The position numbers and the translations under genes were made by a program. Below, in pieces: positions 16,980 to 26,372 of a stretch of 64,000 bases of DNA. Source of the DNA: Cognaticolwellia aestuarii. Its GTDB lineage: Bacteria > Pseudomonadota > Gammaproteobacteria > Enterobacterales > Alteromonadaceae. The notes beneath the pieces are model-generated. The model searched no databases and was not told the origin of the DNA. It saw only the letters and a list, made by a program, of their open reading frames with translations. The first letter of the stretch is position 1. The number at the start of each line of letters is the position of its first letter. The DNA lies in contig NZ_MUZV01000006.1 in the NCBI RefSeq assembly GCF_002000025.1, positions 62,001 through 126,000 of the forward strand, written 5' to 3'.

Positions 16980-18598
16980 ATAAAAAGCTAACTATCGAGC
17001 CTAAGGTAAGGCGATTAGTAAATTGGATTGAAAGCATCAACAAGGGGAGCATTCAAGTACCACAATTTCAAAGGGATTATGTATGGGACTTAAATGCAAT
17101 TAAAGATTTATTTGATAGTATCAAACTTGGCTATCCTATAGGTTCTATATTATTGTGGAAGCCGGAAAATGAGACCTTTGACCGCTCTAATGAAATAGGT
17201 GGCTACTCAATAAAAGAGCCAAAGGATTCAAGCGAGTACTGGTACATTCTTGATGGATTTCAAAGACTTTCAACCTTATATGGTTGTTTAACAGATCCCA
17301 ATAAAGACAACCAAATAGTAGATCTAAGTCTAAGAAATAAGAAGTTTAATATTTTCTATGATTTAATGACTGAAGAGTTTTTAATTCCACGCTCAGAAAG
17401 TATGATTGAGCCTTATCAAGTGCCGTTATATTCTTTAATTGATACTAAAGCAGCGTTTTCATTTCAGACAAATTTAATTAAAAACAACATCACCGAAGAA
17501 AATGTAGAACTTTACATGGAAAGGTATGCGGACCTTGGCTCTAGTTTAATCGATTATGAAGTGCCTTCAATCACTATTGACGGAGGTCATATAAAAGAAG
17601 CTGTGGATATATTCTCAAGGGTTAATTCTAAAGGAACTGAAATATCACCAGATTGGATGATTTCAGCACTGACATATAGTAAAGACAGTGATTTCCGGTT
17701 AGGTAGTTTAATAGATGAGTTATTGCTTGATCTTGAAGAATATAATTTTCACGATATATCAAACGGTAGAGATTTGATATTAAAGTGTATAACTCATTCA
17801 TTTGGTAAGGCATATTTTGATCAATCAAACAGAATAGAGCAATTAGCTTTAAGGCCCGACTTTATAGAGGTTACACGTAAAACAATTTCAAGTATTAAGA
17901 AAGCTGTAGAGTTTCTAAATAAAGAGCTTTTGGTTCTTAATGGGAAACAATTACCTTATGTACCGCAGTTGATCTTTATAACTGACTTTTTCAATACACT
18001 AGATACTCCATCAACAAAACAAATTAACGACTTAAAGAGGTGGTTTTGGGTAACCACATATTCAAATTACTTTACAATTTATACAATTAGCAAGCAACGA
18101 GAAGCGTATAAACAATTCAGGGATTATTTAAACAGTGAAACAGATGAAATAGTTTTTAATGATAAACCTGAACTTTCATTTAAAACCGCTGAATTTCCAA
18201 TTAAGATTAATGCAGGAAGTGTAAGATCTAATGCGTTAATTTTGTTTTTGCTTAATTATTTTAATGATTTTCAAAGCAACAATGAAGAGTTTACCAATTT
18301 ATCATTATCTTATTTATTTTCGGATATAAAGAATGACAAGAGAGCTTTCTATCCAGCAAGTGTTATCCCAATTGCAAATCGAACTAAGAAAAGGATTCCT
18401 AAATTTATCAAACTTGATGAATTTGACGGCTTTGAGAAAAGTGATAAGTTTTTTGTTTCAGAAGAGATGATTGTTAAATACCAATTAGATACTTCAGATG
18501 AGTCAAAGAAAGAGATCTTGGAAATGAGGCAACGGCTTATTCAAAAAGCTGAAAGAGATTTCGTTGAATCGCTAGGAATTGAATATGATGGCAGCTGA
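16976..18598 (+). CDS. DUF262 protein with variant DGFQR loop
   Basis: The product has 540 residues; ATG 16976 overlaps the previous stop (ATGA). The DUF262 hallmarks are IQVPQFQRDYVWDLNAIKDL (residues about 21-40) and YILDGFQRLSTLYG near 90, where the usual DGQQR reads DGFQR. No DUF1524 HNH motif is found in the C-terminal half. It is only distantly similar to the two DUF262 proteins upstream, so it is not a tandem copy. The gene is the last of the ATPase/TOPRIM/DUF262 trio and is probably the effector or sensor of that unit; this is inferred from the overlaps. An intergenic, repeat-rich segment and an integrase follow. Confidence 0.85.
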   Translation: MNKKLTIEPKVRRLVNWIESINKGSIQVPQFQRDYVWDLNAIKDLFDSIKLGYPIGSILLWKPENETFDRSNEIGGYSIKEPKDSSEYWYILDGFQRLSTLYGCLTDPNKDNQIVDLSLRNKKFNIFYDLMTEEFLIPRSESMIEPYQVPLYSLIDTKAAFSFQTNLIKNNITEENVELYMERYADLGSSLIDYEVPSITIDGGHIKEAVDIFSRVNSKGTEISPDWMISALTYSKDSDFRLGSLIDELLLDLEEYNFHDISNGRDLILKCITHSFGKAYFDQSNRIEQLALRPDFIEVTRKTISSIKKAVEFLNKELLVLNGKQLPYVPQLIFITDFFNTLDTPSTKQINDLKRWFWVTTYSNYFTIYTISKQREAYKQFRDYLNSETDEIVFNDKPELSFKTAEFPIKINAGSVRSNALILFLLNYFNDFQSNNEEFTNLSLSYLFSDIKNDKRAFYPASVIPIANRTKKRIPKFIKLDEFDGFEKSDKFFVSEEMIVKYQLDTSDESKKEILEMRQRLIQKAERDFVESLGIEYDGS

Positions 18599-18641
18599 TT
18601 AAAAGCTTATTTCAATTAAAAACGATTAATAGACCAATTGT

Positions 18642-18699
18642 ACGCTACGTAAAATCTACGAGGGAATATCAGCAAAAACATATTTCATGCACGTAGCGT
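18642..18699. repeat. Inverted repeat ACGCTACGT / ACGTAGCGT
   Basis: Perfect 9-bp arms lie at 18642-18650 and 18691-18699, about 40-100 bp after the third DUF262 gene. This could be part of an attachment or regulatory region of the integrase. Confidence 0.4.
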
Positions 18700-18711
18700 T
18701 ACGCAAAATAG

Positions 18712-18830
18712 GATCTAGTTGTTAACTTGCAAGCAGTAAAATGTCAGTAAACTAAAACATCAAATACTCTAACTAATTCAATGACATGATTTCCCAATGA
18801 AGACTGGATCCGATCTAGTTCTTAATTTGG
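18712..18830. repeat. Direct repeats GATCTAGTTNTTAA, exactly 100 bp apart
   Basis: GATCTAGTTGTTAACTTG (18712-18729) and GATCTAGTTCTTAATTTG (18812-18829) match at 15 of 18 positions. They lie in the 370-bp gap before the integrase gene. They are possible recombinase arm sites or traces of an insertion. Confidence 0.4.
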
Positions 18831-18876
18831 ATTAACAATAACAACAAGGTAAGTGTTCTCTCATCAAAACACCCTA

Positions 18877-18908
18877 CTATGTCCGATACTCTTCAGTATT
18901 GGACATAG
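18877..18908. repeat. Near-perfect palindrome with 14-bp arms upstream of the integrase
   Basis: CTATGTCCGATACT (18877-18890), a 4-nt loop, and AGTATTGGACATAG (18895-18908), with one G-T mismatch. It ends 60 bp before the integrase ATG. No T-run follows, so an operator or recombination site is more likely than a terminator. Confidence 0.55.
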
Positions 18909-18968
18909 TGTATATAAAGCATTAAACTAGCTTCATTGCGTTAATCATACTCAGAATGAAAAATTAAA

Positions 18969-20210
18969 ATGATATTAAATAAGCCTGTTCCTTTATATCC
19001 ACCTTATCTTGATTTGTGTGAATTCGATCTTGAAGATTATCCTGAGCTAAATGAAATCTTCTCTGCAAACGAACCTTGGTGGCTTGAGCAATTTAATTGG
19101 GGAAAAGTTTTTCTTACGTACATTGGACGAAATAAATCTGAGCATACATATGACAGATTTAGAAATGACGTTGAACGCTTTCTGTTATGGTCGTTCATTG
19201 AAAAGAAAAAACCTATTGACCAATTACGTAAATCTGACTTTTTAGAATATGCAGATTTTTGTTGGCAACCGCCGATCACTTGGATCGGTACATCAAATCA
19301 AGAACGCTTTAAAATAGCTAATGGATATTCCTCAGCAAATGAACATTGGTTTCCATTTAAAATTCAATCGCCAAAAAGTCAAAAAGCTCAATTTATTATT
19401 GATAAAAAGAAATATCGTCCATCACAACAAACGCTTACATCAATGTTTACTGCGATTATCGCGTTCTATAATTATTTAATGTCTGAAGATTTCTGTGTTG
19501 GTAATCCCGCTCAAATTGCTAAAAAAGATTGTCGTCATTTTATAATTGATTCTCAAGTTAAAGAAATCAAGCGTTTAACTACTAGTCAATGGCAGTATGT
19601 ATTAGATACTGCGGTTGAAATGGCTGATGAAAACCCTATTTTTGAGCGTAATTTATTTGTTATTGCGGCTTTGAAAACCCTGTTTTTACGTATATCTGAG
19701 TTATCTGAACGACCTAATTGGTCGCCTGTTATGAGCCATTTTTGGCAAGATGAAGATGAAAATTGGTGGCTCAAGGTATTTGGTAAAAGTAGAAAGCTCC
19801 GTGATATTACTGTTCCTATCGACTTTTTACCCTTTTTAGAACGTTACCGCAGCTCGCGTGGCCTTATCGGTTTACCTGCGAGTAACGAGAATTCAATATT
19901 GGTGGAAAAAGTACGTGGCCAAGGTGGCATGACCTCACGGCATTTACGGCGGTTAGTACAAAGTGTTTTCGACCAAGCTTATGAAAATATGCGCGTATCT
20001 GAAAGTGCTAATAAAGCATTAAAACTAAAAGAAGCATCTTCACATTGGTTGAGACATACAGGCGCAAGTATGGAAATTGAGCGTGGACGCCCTCTTAAAG
20101 ATATTTCTGAGGATCTAGGCCATGCGAGTATGGCTACAACTGATACCGTTTACGTTCAAAGCGAGAATAAGAAGCGTGCTGAAAGCGGTAAGAAAAGGAA
20201 AGTTGATTAA
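18969..20210 (+). CDS. Tyrosine-type site-specific integrase
   Basis: The product has 413 residues. The catalytic set of tyrosine recombinases is visible in the C-terminal half: Arg in LFLRISEL, Lys in FGKSRKLRD, HWLRHT (HxxR), LGHAS (His) and the nucleophile in DTVYVQ. The N-terminal 200 residues hold the SAM-like core-binding domain (RNKSEHTYDRFRNDVERFLL, then a second part interrupted by an insert near residues 95-140). It is the last gene of the accessory region and presumably moved it. No tRNA is seen on either side, so the attachment site is not obvious; the repeats in the preceding 370 bp are the best candidates. Confidence 0.88.
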   Translation: MILNKPVPLYPPYLDLCEFDLEDYPELNEIFSANEPWWLEQFNWGKVFLTYIGRNKSEHTYDRFRNDVERFLLWSFIEKKKPIDQLRKSDFLEYADFCWQPPITWIGTSNQERFKIANGYSSANEHWFPFKIQSPKSQKAQFIIDKKKYRPSQQTLTSMFTAIIAFYNYLMSEDFCVGNPAQIAKKDCRHFIIDSQVKEIKRLTTSQWQYVLDTAVEMADENPIFERNLFVIAALKTLFLRISELSERPNWSPVMSHFWQDEDENWWLKVFGKSRKLRDITVPIDFLPFLERYRSSRGLIGLPASNENSILVEKVRGQGGMTSRHLRRLVQSVFDQAYENMRVSESANKALKLKEASSHWLRHTGASMEIERGRPLKDISEDLGHASMATTDTVYVQSENKKRAESGKKRKVD

Positions 20211-20341
20211 TACTTATAGCAATACAGTAATCGATTCACTGTTCTAATAGTAACCAGATTAGTGAGCCGATTATTTTCAACGTGCACCTTATAAAAGATC
20301 GCTATATTGGCAAACCAACAACCCCCCTATTTTATTTAATA

Positions 20342-20690
20342 CCATTTCTTACTTAGACTTAGCGCTTATGTTTTATGGGTATTGATTATGGCTTTGTAGC
20401 AAATTTATTCGCTTATAACCAGATTGCTATCGCGTTGCTGTGCGAAATAGAACCGGCATATACATTCACTTCATCAATTAATTCGGCTCGTGTGGTCATT
20501 ACACCATAGTTCATAATAGTTTCAGGAACGTTTATTTATCTGACGTTAGTATTAATATTGAACGCTATAATTATGTTGTATACCATTGATTATAAAGGAC
20601 CTTTTATCTGGTATGGCTTAAATAGTAATATTTTATCTGTCAATTATATTCAAACTGCTGCCGCTTTAATTACCACAATGCTGCTTTTGT
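20342..20690 (+). other. Possible decayed membrane-protein remnant in a 0.95-kb gene-free gap
   Basis: Between the integrase and the MBL gene (20,211-21,166) no intact gene is seen. A frame around 20377-20690, broken by a stop near 20507, reads hydrophobic, membrane-like stretches (FIYLTLVLILNAIIMLY, then IQTAAALITTMLLL). This may be a degraded membrane protein but could be chance. The rest of the gap shows nothing but the hairpin at 21063. Confidence 0.25.
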
Positions 20691-21062
20691 AATAACCAGG
20701 ACATGACGAGTCTCTGAATATTTTGAGTATTCACGAACTGTCCCAGCCGAGCAAAACAAGGTTAAAACATACAAGTTGAAGTATTATCAGCTGCTACTTT
20801 ATTATCCCTTGATCTTAATCAAGACTTTGTTTCGTCATTTAACAATTTAGCATCACCTACCACTACAGCGGTGGTATGATTTCAACATTAGTTGAGTTAA
20901 CTTTATACAATAGATTGCAAAATAAGTCGTGAATATAAAATATATAAAAAATAGTCATTTATAATATATGACATGTTGTATTAGGTTCCGATCAAGACGT
21001 TCTACTATGAACGCATTGATATTTAGCTTTCAAGTTTAAAAAAGAGATAAGCACAATTACAA

Positions 21063-21095
21063 ACTTTACCTTACCCACTGCTAACAAGGTAAAGT
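21063..21095. repeat. Hairpin ACTTTACCTT / AAGGTAAAGT
   Basis: Perfect 10-bp arms (21063-21072, 21086-21095) with a 13-nt loop lie about 70 bp before the MBL gene start. It may be a leader structure or an operator. Confidence 0.45.
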
Positions 21096-21166
21096 AAATT
21101 TAGTTACACGGTTGGCTATTATATGGATTATCAATATTAGCCTCTTTGATCAGTACAGGAGTTTGT

Positions 21167-22555
21167 ATGAATATTAAGTTTTTCGGTGCCACTAAAGAAG
21201 TTACGGGTTCATGCCATTTGATACAAGTTAATAACAAAAACATATTACTAGACTGTGGTATGTTTCAAGGCTCTCATGAACATGAAAAACATAACCATGA
21301 TCCCTTCCCTTTTGATGTCAGCGAACTTGATGCTGTTATTGTTAGTCACGCGCATTTAGATCATACAGGGCGTTTACCTATGCTGATCAAGGAGGGTTTT
21401 CATGGCAGCATATACACCCATAATGCCACGGTAGATTTATGCGAAATTATGCTAGTCGACTCTGGTTATATTCATGAAAAAGAGGCGTTTTGGGAGAATA
21501 AAAAGCGTGAACGTAAAGGGTTAGAGCTCGTTGAACCCCTTTATACTACTGATGACGCAAAAATAACCTTACAGTACTTTAAAGGACTGAATTACAACGA
21601 GGAATTAGCCGTTTGCGAAGGTGTAAAATTAACCCTAAGAGACGCTGGACATATTATTGGCTCAGCCATTGTTGAACTAAAAATAACTGAAAATAATGTC
21701 AGTAAGACCGTAGTATTTAGCGGTGATTTAGGCCATAAAAACGCCCCTATTTTACGCGATCCTTATCAAGTTAAACATGCTGATTTAGTAGTAATGGAAA
21801 GCACATATGGGGATCGATTACATCGCAGTTGGCAAGACACATGGCAAGAAATGGGTGAGATTATCGCTCATGCTAAAAGTAACAAAGGCAATATTTTAAT
21901 CCCTGCTTTTACCGTTGGTAGAACACAAGAAATATTGTACGAATTTGGCCAGCATTTTCAAGAGTGGCAATTAAAGGATTGGCAGATTTTTCTTGATAGT
22001 CCCATGGGCATAAAAGCGACTAAGGTCTATGCTAAGCACAGCGACGTGTATGATAAAAGCGCCAGTGAAGTGCAAGGCAATGAGCAAGGGATTTTCGAAC
22101 TGCCTAATTTACACATGTCTGAATCAACAGAATACTCCATGAAAATCAATCAAATAAACTCAGGTGCTATCATTATAGCCGGAAGTGGCATGTGTACTGG
22201 TGGCCGTATTAAGCATCATTTTAAGCATAATATATGGCGTAAAAATGCCCATATTTTAATTGTTGGTTTTCAAGCTAAAGGTACCTTAGGTCGGGCATTA
22301 GTTGATGGTGCTAAAACCATTAAGTTATGGGGTGAAACCGTACAAGTTAATGCAAAAATTCATACAGTTGGTGGCTTCTCTGCGCATGCAGATCAACAAG
22401 GGTTAATCGATTGGTATAATGGTTTTGACAACAAGCCACCTATTGTATTAGTGCATGGTGAAGAAGAGGCAATGGAAATACTGGCACAAAAATTAAAGCA
22501 TCAACACCAAGCCAATGTTATACAAGCTAGCTTTAAACAAAGCGTGACTATTTAA
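21167..22555 (+). CDS. MBL-fold beta-CASP protein (RNA-processing exonuclease family)
   Basis: The product has 462 residues from ATG 21167, chosen over an upstream in-frame start because CAGGAG lies at 21156-21161. The metallo-beta-lactamase motif HAHLDH is at residues 57-62, followed by DAGHIIGSA and FSGDLGHK. The beta-CASP motifs follow: LIPAFTVGRTQEIL, SGMCTGGRIKHH and the C-terminal VGGFSAHAD with VHGE. This is the full set seen in CPSF73/Ysh1-like RNA nucleases of bacteria. RNA is the likely substrate, acting in the cytosol with two zinc ions. It is a single gene, with no clear operon partners. Confidence 0.92.
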   Translation: MNIKFFGATKEVTGSCHLIQVNNKNILLDCGMFQGSHEHEKHNHDPFPFDVSELDAVIVSHAHLDHTGRLPMLIKEGFHGSIYTHNATVDLCEIMLVDSGYIHEKEAFWENKKRERKGLELVEPLYTTDDAKITLQYFKGLNYNEELAVCEGVKLTLRDAGHIIGSAIVELKITENNVSKTVVFSGDLGHKNAPILRDPYQVKHADLVVMESTYGDRLHRSWQDTWQEMGEIIAHAKSNKGNILIPAFTVGRTQEILYEFGQHFQEWQLKDWQIFLDSPMGIKATKVYAKHSDVYDKSASEVQGNEQGIFELPNLHMSESTEYSMKINQINSGAIIIAGSGMCTGGRIKHHFKHNIWRKNAHILIVGFQAKGTLGRALVDGAKTIKLWGETVQVNAKIHTVGGFSAHADQQGLIDWYNGFDNKPPIVLVHGEEEAMEILAQKLKHQHQANVIQASFKQSVTI

Positions 22556-22818
22556 ATTATCAGTATGGTTTTCTGAAATGCAGTGAGTTAAATCAAGCAA
22601 AAAAAACGCTATATAAACATCTTTTATATTGTACAGAGCTTAATGAAACTAAAGGCTATGTTGAAGACAAAACTATCACAAATAGCCTTGCTCACTTAAC
22701 TAAGTGCAAAAATAAAATAACGTAACTTTCATGAATAAGTTCAAATAAGAAGTGAGCTAATTCAGCTCGCTTGACTGTTTGCTTACTGAGCAAGTTTTAT
22801 AACCAGAGTTTTAGATTA

Positions 22819-23390
22819 TTACAATAGTGCGGGTGGGCATTGCGCATCACTCACTCGGCTATCGCAAATATAAACTTGGTTAAAACGCCATTGCCATTTT
22901 TTAATATCTTTTAAGATAACCTGACCCTGCCATATTTTTTGTAAGTGATAAACACTGTCTTTTCCCTGTAATATTGCGTGCAATATTTGAGCTTGTTCAC
23001 CATTACTTTTAATGCAGCTTGTTTGCCATATTTACTTTGGATAATGGCTATTGCTTTTTGTGCTTAATGTTATTGAAGAAAAATTTGTGCATGATACTTG
23101 GCCTGGCTCGTCAAGCATACGCCGGTAATAAGTAATGTTTTTTGATATTGACTTTGTAATACTGATGATATAACTATCATCTGATCCGTGTTTTGGATGC
23201 AACCAACGTCGAGAATGGTAATTTTCTTTATGATCAACAGACCTTAGCCAATCCGCTAAAAAACTAGCTTCTGGGGGATTAAGTTTTCACCGAGTAATTG
23301 CGTATTTAGGTGCTTTGTTAAGTTGCTGCATCCAGTGCCAGTAAAAAGTATTACGCTAACTATAGTGATTATTTTTGTTATCATTTTCAT
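22819..23390 (-). pseudogene. Decayed lipoprotein gene
   Basis: The minus strand shows a lipoprotein start, MKMITKIITIVSV, then a lipobox FTGTGC. The reading then moves between frames: LADWLRSVDHKENYHSRRW and HPKHGSDDSYIISITKSI in a second frame, and ILKDIKKWQWRFNQVYICDS close to the end in another. At least two or three frameshifts are needed to read it through to the TAA at 22819-22821. The gene must have encoded an envelope lipoprotein of about 185 residues; its family is not recognised. This fills most of the 1.03-kb gap between the MBL gene and yghU; the remainder shows nothing. Confidence 0.6.
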
Positions 23391-23584
23391 GTTGCAATAA
23401 TTACCTCAATATTCACCTCAACAGCAAAAAACGCTAAACAATATAAATACTTTAACTGTTTTTTATATATCAAGTATCTTACAAAGTGAAATAAGTTATT
23501 AAAAAACCTCGTGAATCACTAGCATTATGGGAAATTAAAACATAATGTATAACGTCAGTTATTTTATATATATTTCGAGATACT

Positions 23585-24454
23585 ATGAGTGAAAAAAATT
23601 CATATATTCCACCGAAAATATGGCAGTGGAATACCGATAACGAAGGTAATTGGGCTAATATTAATCGCCCAACATCTGGGGCAACCCACAATAAAGTGCT
23701 AGAAAAAGGTAAACACCCTTTTCAGCTCTACTCGTTAGCCACACCTAATGGTGTAAAAGTTACCATTATGTTTGAAGAGCTACTATCACTTGGTATAAAA
23801 GAAGCAGAATATGATGCTTTTTTAATTGATATCAGCCAAGGCGAACAATTTGGTAGTGGCTTTGTTGACATAAACCCGAACTCAAAAATTCCTGCTTTAC
23901 TAGATCAAACTCATGAAGACGCCATAAGATTATTCGAATCTGGATCGATTTTATTTTACCTAGCCGAGAAATTTAATGCTTTTATGCCTAGTCAAGAAAA
24001 GCGTGCTGAGTGTATGTCTTGGTTATTCTGGCAAATGGGTAGTGCGCCTTATCTTGGTGGTGGCTTCGGACACTTTTATGCCTATGCTCCTGTAAAAATC
24101 GAATATTGTATTGATAGATTTTCCATGGAAGTTAAACGTCAACTTGATGTTTTAGATAAGCATCTAGATAAAAATCATTATTTATGTGGCGAAGAATACA
24201 CCATAGCAGATATTGCTATCTGGCCTTGGTACGGCGCATTAGTATTGAATCGTTTATATAATGCCGCTGAATTTTTAGATGTTGAAAGTTATAAAAATGT
24301 TATGCGTTGGGCAAAAGAAATAGATCAACGTCCCGCCGTTAAACGTGGTGTTATGGTAAATAAAACTTGGGGAGATCTAGCTACGCAATTGCATGAACGT
24401 CATGACGCAAATGATTTTTTAGAGCGTACACAAGATAAACTGACACGAGATTAA
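23585..24454 (+). CDS. yghU: Glutathione S-transferase-like disulfide-bond reductase YghU
   Basis: The product has 289 residues, nearly the same length as E. coli YghU (288), and similar from end to end by memory of that protein. Seen: WANINRPTSGATH at the N terminus, QLYSLATPNGVKVTIM, NPNSKIPAL, FESGSILFYLAEKF in the thioredoxin-fold half, then GGGFGHFYAYAPVKIEYCID and EEYTIADIAIWPWYG in the helical half. YghU binds two glutathione molecules and reduces disulfides and organic peroxides. It is cytosolic. The gene stands alone and ends in a shared bidirectional terminator. Confidence 0.95.
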   Translation: MSEKNSYIPPKIWQWNTDNEGNWANINRPTSGATHNKVLEKGKHPFQLYSLATPNGVKVTIMFEELLSLGIKEAEYDAFLIDISQGEQFGSGFVDINPNSKIPALLDQTHEDAIRLFESGSILFYLAEKFNAFMPSQEKRAECMSWLFWQMGSAPYLGGGFGHFYAYAPVKIEYCIDRFSMEVKRQLDVLDKHLDKNHYLCGEEYTIADIAIWPWYGALVLNRLYNAAEFLDVESYKNVMRWAKEIDQRPAVKRGVMVNKTWGDLATQLHERHDANDFLERTQDKLTRD

Positions 24455-24474
24455 CAAGCCGACCTGACTCGCTA

Positions 24475-24506
24475 TAGAAAAGCGTATTATGATATACGCT
24501 TTTCTA
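24475..24506. terminator. Bidirectional intrinsic terminator between yghU and the EAL-HDOD gene
   Basis: TAGAAAAGCGTAT and ATACGCTTTTCTA form perfect 13-bp arms around a short loop, with A- and T-rich flanks. It lies between two convergent genes. Confidence 0.8.
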
Positions 24507-24524
24507 AATTTTATAGTCGCTAAG

Positions 24525-25736
24525 CTAAATACCTAACGATTTACACCAATTACTGGCATTGACAAATTCTTTATGAATAAAGTTGCTGTCCAAGCCATAA
24601 AATTCGGTTAATTGTTGGATATTATCACCATTACCTGTAATGTAATTTGTTGTTAATTCTAACAAAGTTCCCAACAACCCACTATGATTTACCAGAGCTT
24701 GTTCAATAGGTTTTGCCAGTGGCATTGTTTTTAAGATTTGATCCATCGGCATACTTAAAATCACCTCAATGGCACTTAGTAACCCGGTAATAAAAGCAAA
24801 ATCACTTATTTCAACAAAAGCGCTTTCAGTGGCAAGACTCGACATGAGTTTTGCGGTGATTAACGACTGCTTAGAAACCTCACTGGTTTTATCAGAAGTC
24901 AGTTTTGATAAGGCTAACACGGTAACGAACTGTTTTAATTTATCTTCACCTAAGTAAGCAGCTGCCTGCTTCAAAGAGGTTATTTCTACCCGTGTACCGG
25001 TTGCGACATTGTTCACTAATTTAAGTAAGCCAACCGTTAAGTTAATATCGTGACCAATAATTTCTGCTATGTGATCAAAATCTAATGGCTGATTAAACGT
25101 TTCGCTGATCAAATGCAGCATTTGTGATTTTATCGGCGCTAATGTTTGTCCTTCAACAATTTCAGGCTCATGATAAAAGAACCCTTGGTAGTAGTTAAAA
25201 CCGACTTCAGCTAATGACTGCAACTGAAAGTTAGTTTCCACCTTCTCGGCAATTAACTTGATATCAAACGGTTTGATTCGCTCGATCACTGGACGAAGGC
25301 GTTTCGCGTTTGTGACTCCAGTGTCAATTTTTATCATTTTAAGATAGGGGAATAAAATGTCCCATTTTTCATCGAGGTCATATTCAGTTAAGGCAATTTT
25401 ATAACCTTTATCTGAATAATATTTAACAATATTTAATAGTCGCGGTGTTGCAGATTGATGACCAACAAGCTCAATAACAATGGTGTTTTTATCAAACATC
25501 AATGGATATTTGTTAATTAAGCACTTTTCCGTGAAGTTAATAAAGGCCAATTTACCTAAGCTGACTGATTGAATATCACTCTGAAAGTGATTCTGGATTA
25601 TCAACTTAGAGCTTGCAATATCTTGATCTATTTCAGGAAATCTATTATCAGGGCTATCTCTAAACAATAGTTCATAACCAACTGTTTGATTATTTCTGTC
25701 CAGTATAGCTTGACGGGCAATATAGCTAATTTGCAT
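24525..25736 (-). CDS. Degenerate EAL-HDOD domain protein (YuxH-like)
   Basis: The product has 403 residues. The N-terminal half follows the EAL fold: ARQAILDRNNQTVGYELLFR, INFTEK, IVIELVG, ALTEYDLDEKWD, MIKIDTG, IAEKVET and NYYQGFFY. The catalytic DDFGTG loop reads TEYDLDE, so phosphodiesterase activity on c-di-GMP is unlikely. The C-terminal half (from about residue 200) is an HDOD domain. Such proteins are usually regulators of signalling or flagella without enzyme activity; some bind c-di-GMP. Single gene, convergent with yghU. Confidence 0.85.
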   Translation of the reverse strand: MQISYIARQAILDRNNQTVGYELLFRDSPDNRFPEIDQDIASSKLIIQNHFQSDIQSVSLGKLAFINFTEKCLINKYPLMFDKNTIVIELVGHQSATPRLLNIVKYYSDKGYKIALTEYDLDEKWDILFPYLKMIKIDTGVTNAKRLRPVIERIKPFDIKLIAEKVETNFQLQSLAEVGFNYYQGFFYHEPEIVEGQTLAPIKSQMLHLISETFNQPLDFDHIAEIIGHDINLTVGLLKLVNNVATGTRVEITSLKQAAAYLGEDKLKQFVTVLALSKLTSDKTSEVSKQSLITAKLMSSLATESAFVEISDFAFITGLLSAIEVILSMPMDQILKTMPLAKPIEQALVNHSGLLGTLLELTTNYITGNGDNIQQLTEFYGLDSNFIHKEFVNASNWCKSLGI

Positions 25737-25917
25737 AGGATTATTATTTAAAGATTTGTGGTAATTAAAACATACCCTATTATGCCGGTTATTGAAAAGT
25801 AATTTTAGTAAAATATCGCAGGATATTAGTTGAATTTAACAGAGATTATTTAACGTTGATTCGCGCAAAAGTGCTAGCACTGACAAACTTAACTTTGCTA
25901 GGTTTAAGTTCTTTAAA

Positions 25918-26361
25918 CTAAACGAACGTTAATGCTGTATCTGCAACGACCAATCGACAAATATCGCCATAATGTATGTTGTCTATAAATGGCGCTAAGA
26001 TCTCTAATTGGTTTTTAGGTTGAAAGTGCTCAGTTTTGGTTTCTGCCATCGGTTGATAGATAATGCTAGAATAAGCTTGATCGGCATGTAAAACCTGGCA
26101 ACGACAGAAACGAAAATCTTCCGCGGGTAAATCACGATGCCACTTAACTTGCGTAAAGTGATAGTCAACATGATTTAATATAACCTCTTCACAATTAAAT
26201 TGAGCATTCAATGTCGCTCGATGATAATTATCAAGGTTTAAGCCTAAGCGATTAAAAAGTGGCAATTGCAAAGCAATTGTTCCGATAACAAATCGATCAT
26301 CATTCGCTAAGCCTGACGCTACTTGATGACCTTTTACTAGTTCAAAATCAAAACTTGCCAT
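25918..26361 (-). CDS. Conserved-type hypothetical protein, 147 aa
   Basis: The start MASFDFELVKGHQVASG lacks a signal peptide. The product is a compact soluble protein with many His, Asp and Asn residues (LNHVDYHFTQVKWHRDL) and hydrophobic strands, probably beta-rich. The family is not recognised. The gene sits 11 bp after the phosphodiesterase gene upstream of it on the same strand, so the two are likely co-transcribed. No function can be inferred beyond that. Confidence 0.65.
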   Translation of the reverse strand: MASFDFELVKGHQVASGLANDDRFVIGTIALQLPLFNRLGLNLDNYHRATLNAQFNCEEVILNHVDYHFTQVKWHRDLPAEDFRFCRCQVLHADQAYSSIIYQPMAETKTEHFQPKNQLEILAPFIDNIHYGDICRLVVADTALTFV

Positions 26362-26372
26362 TTTTTGTATTT

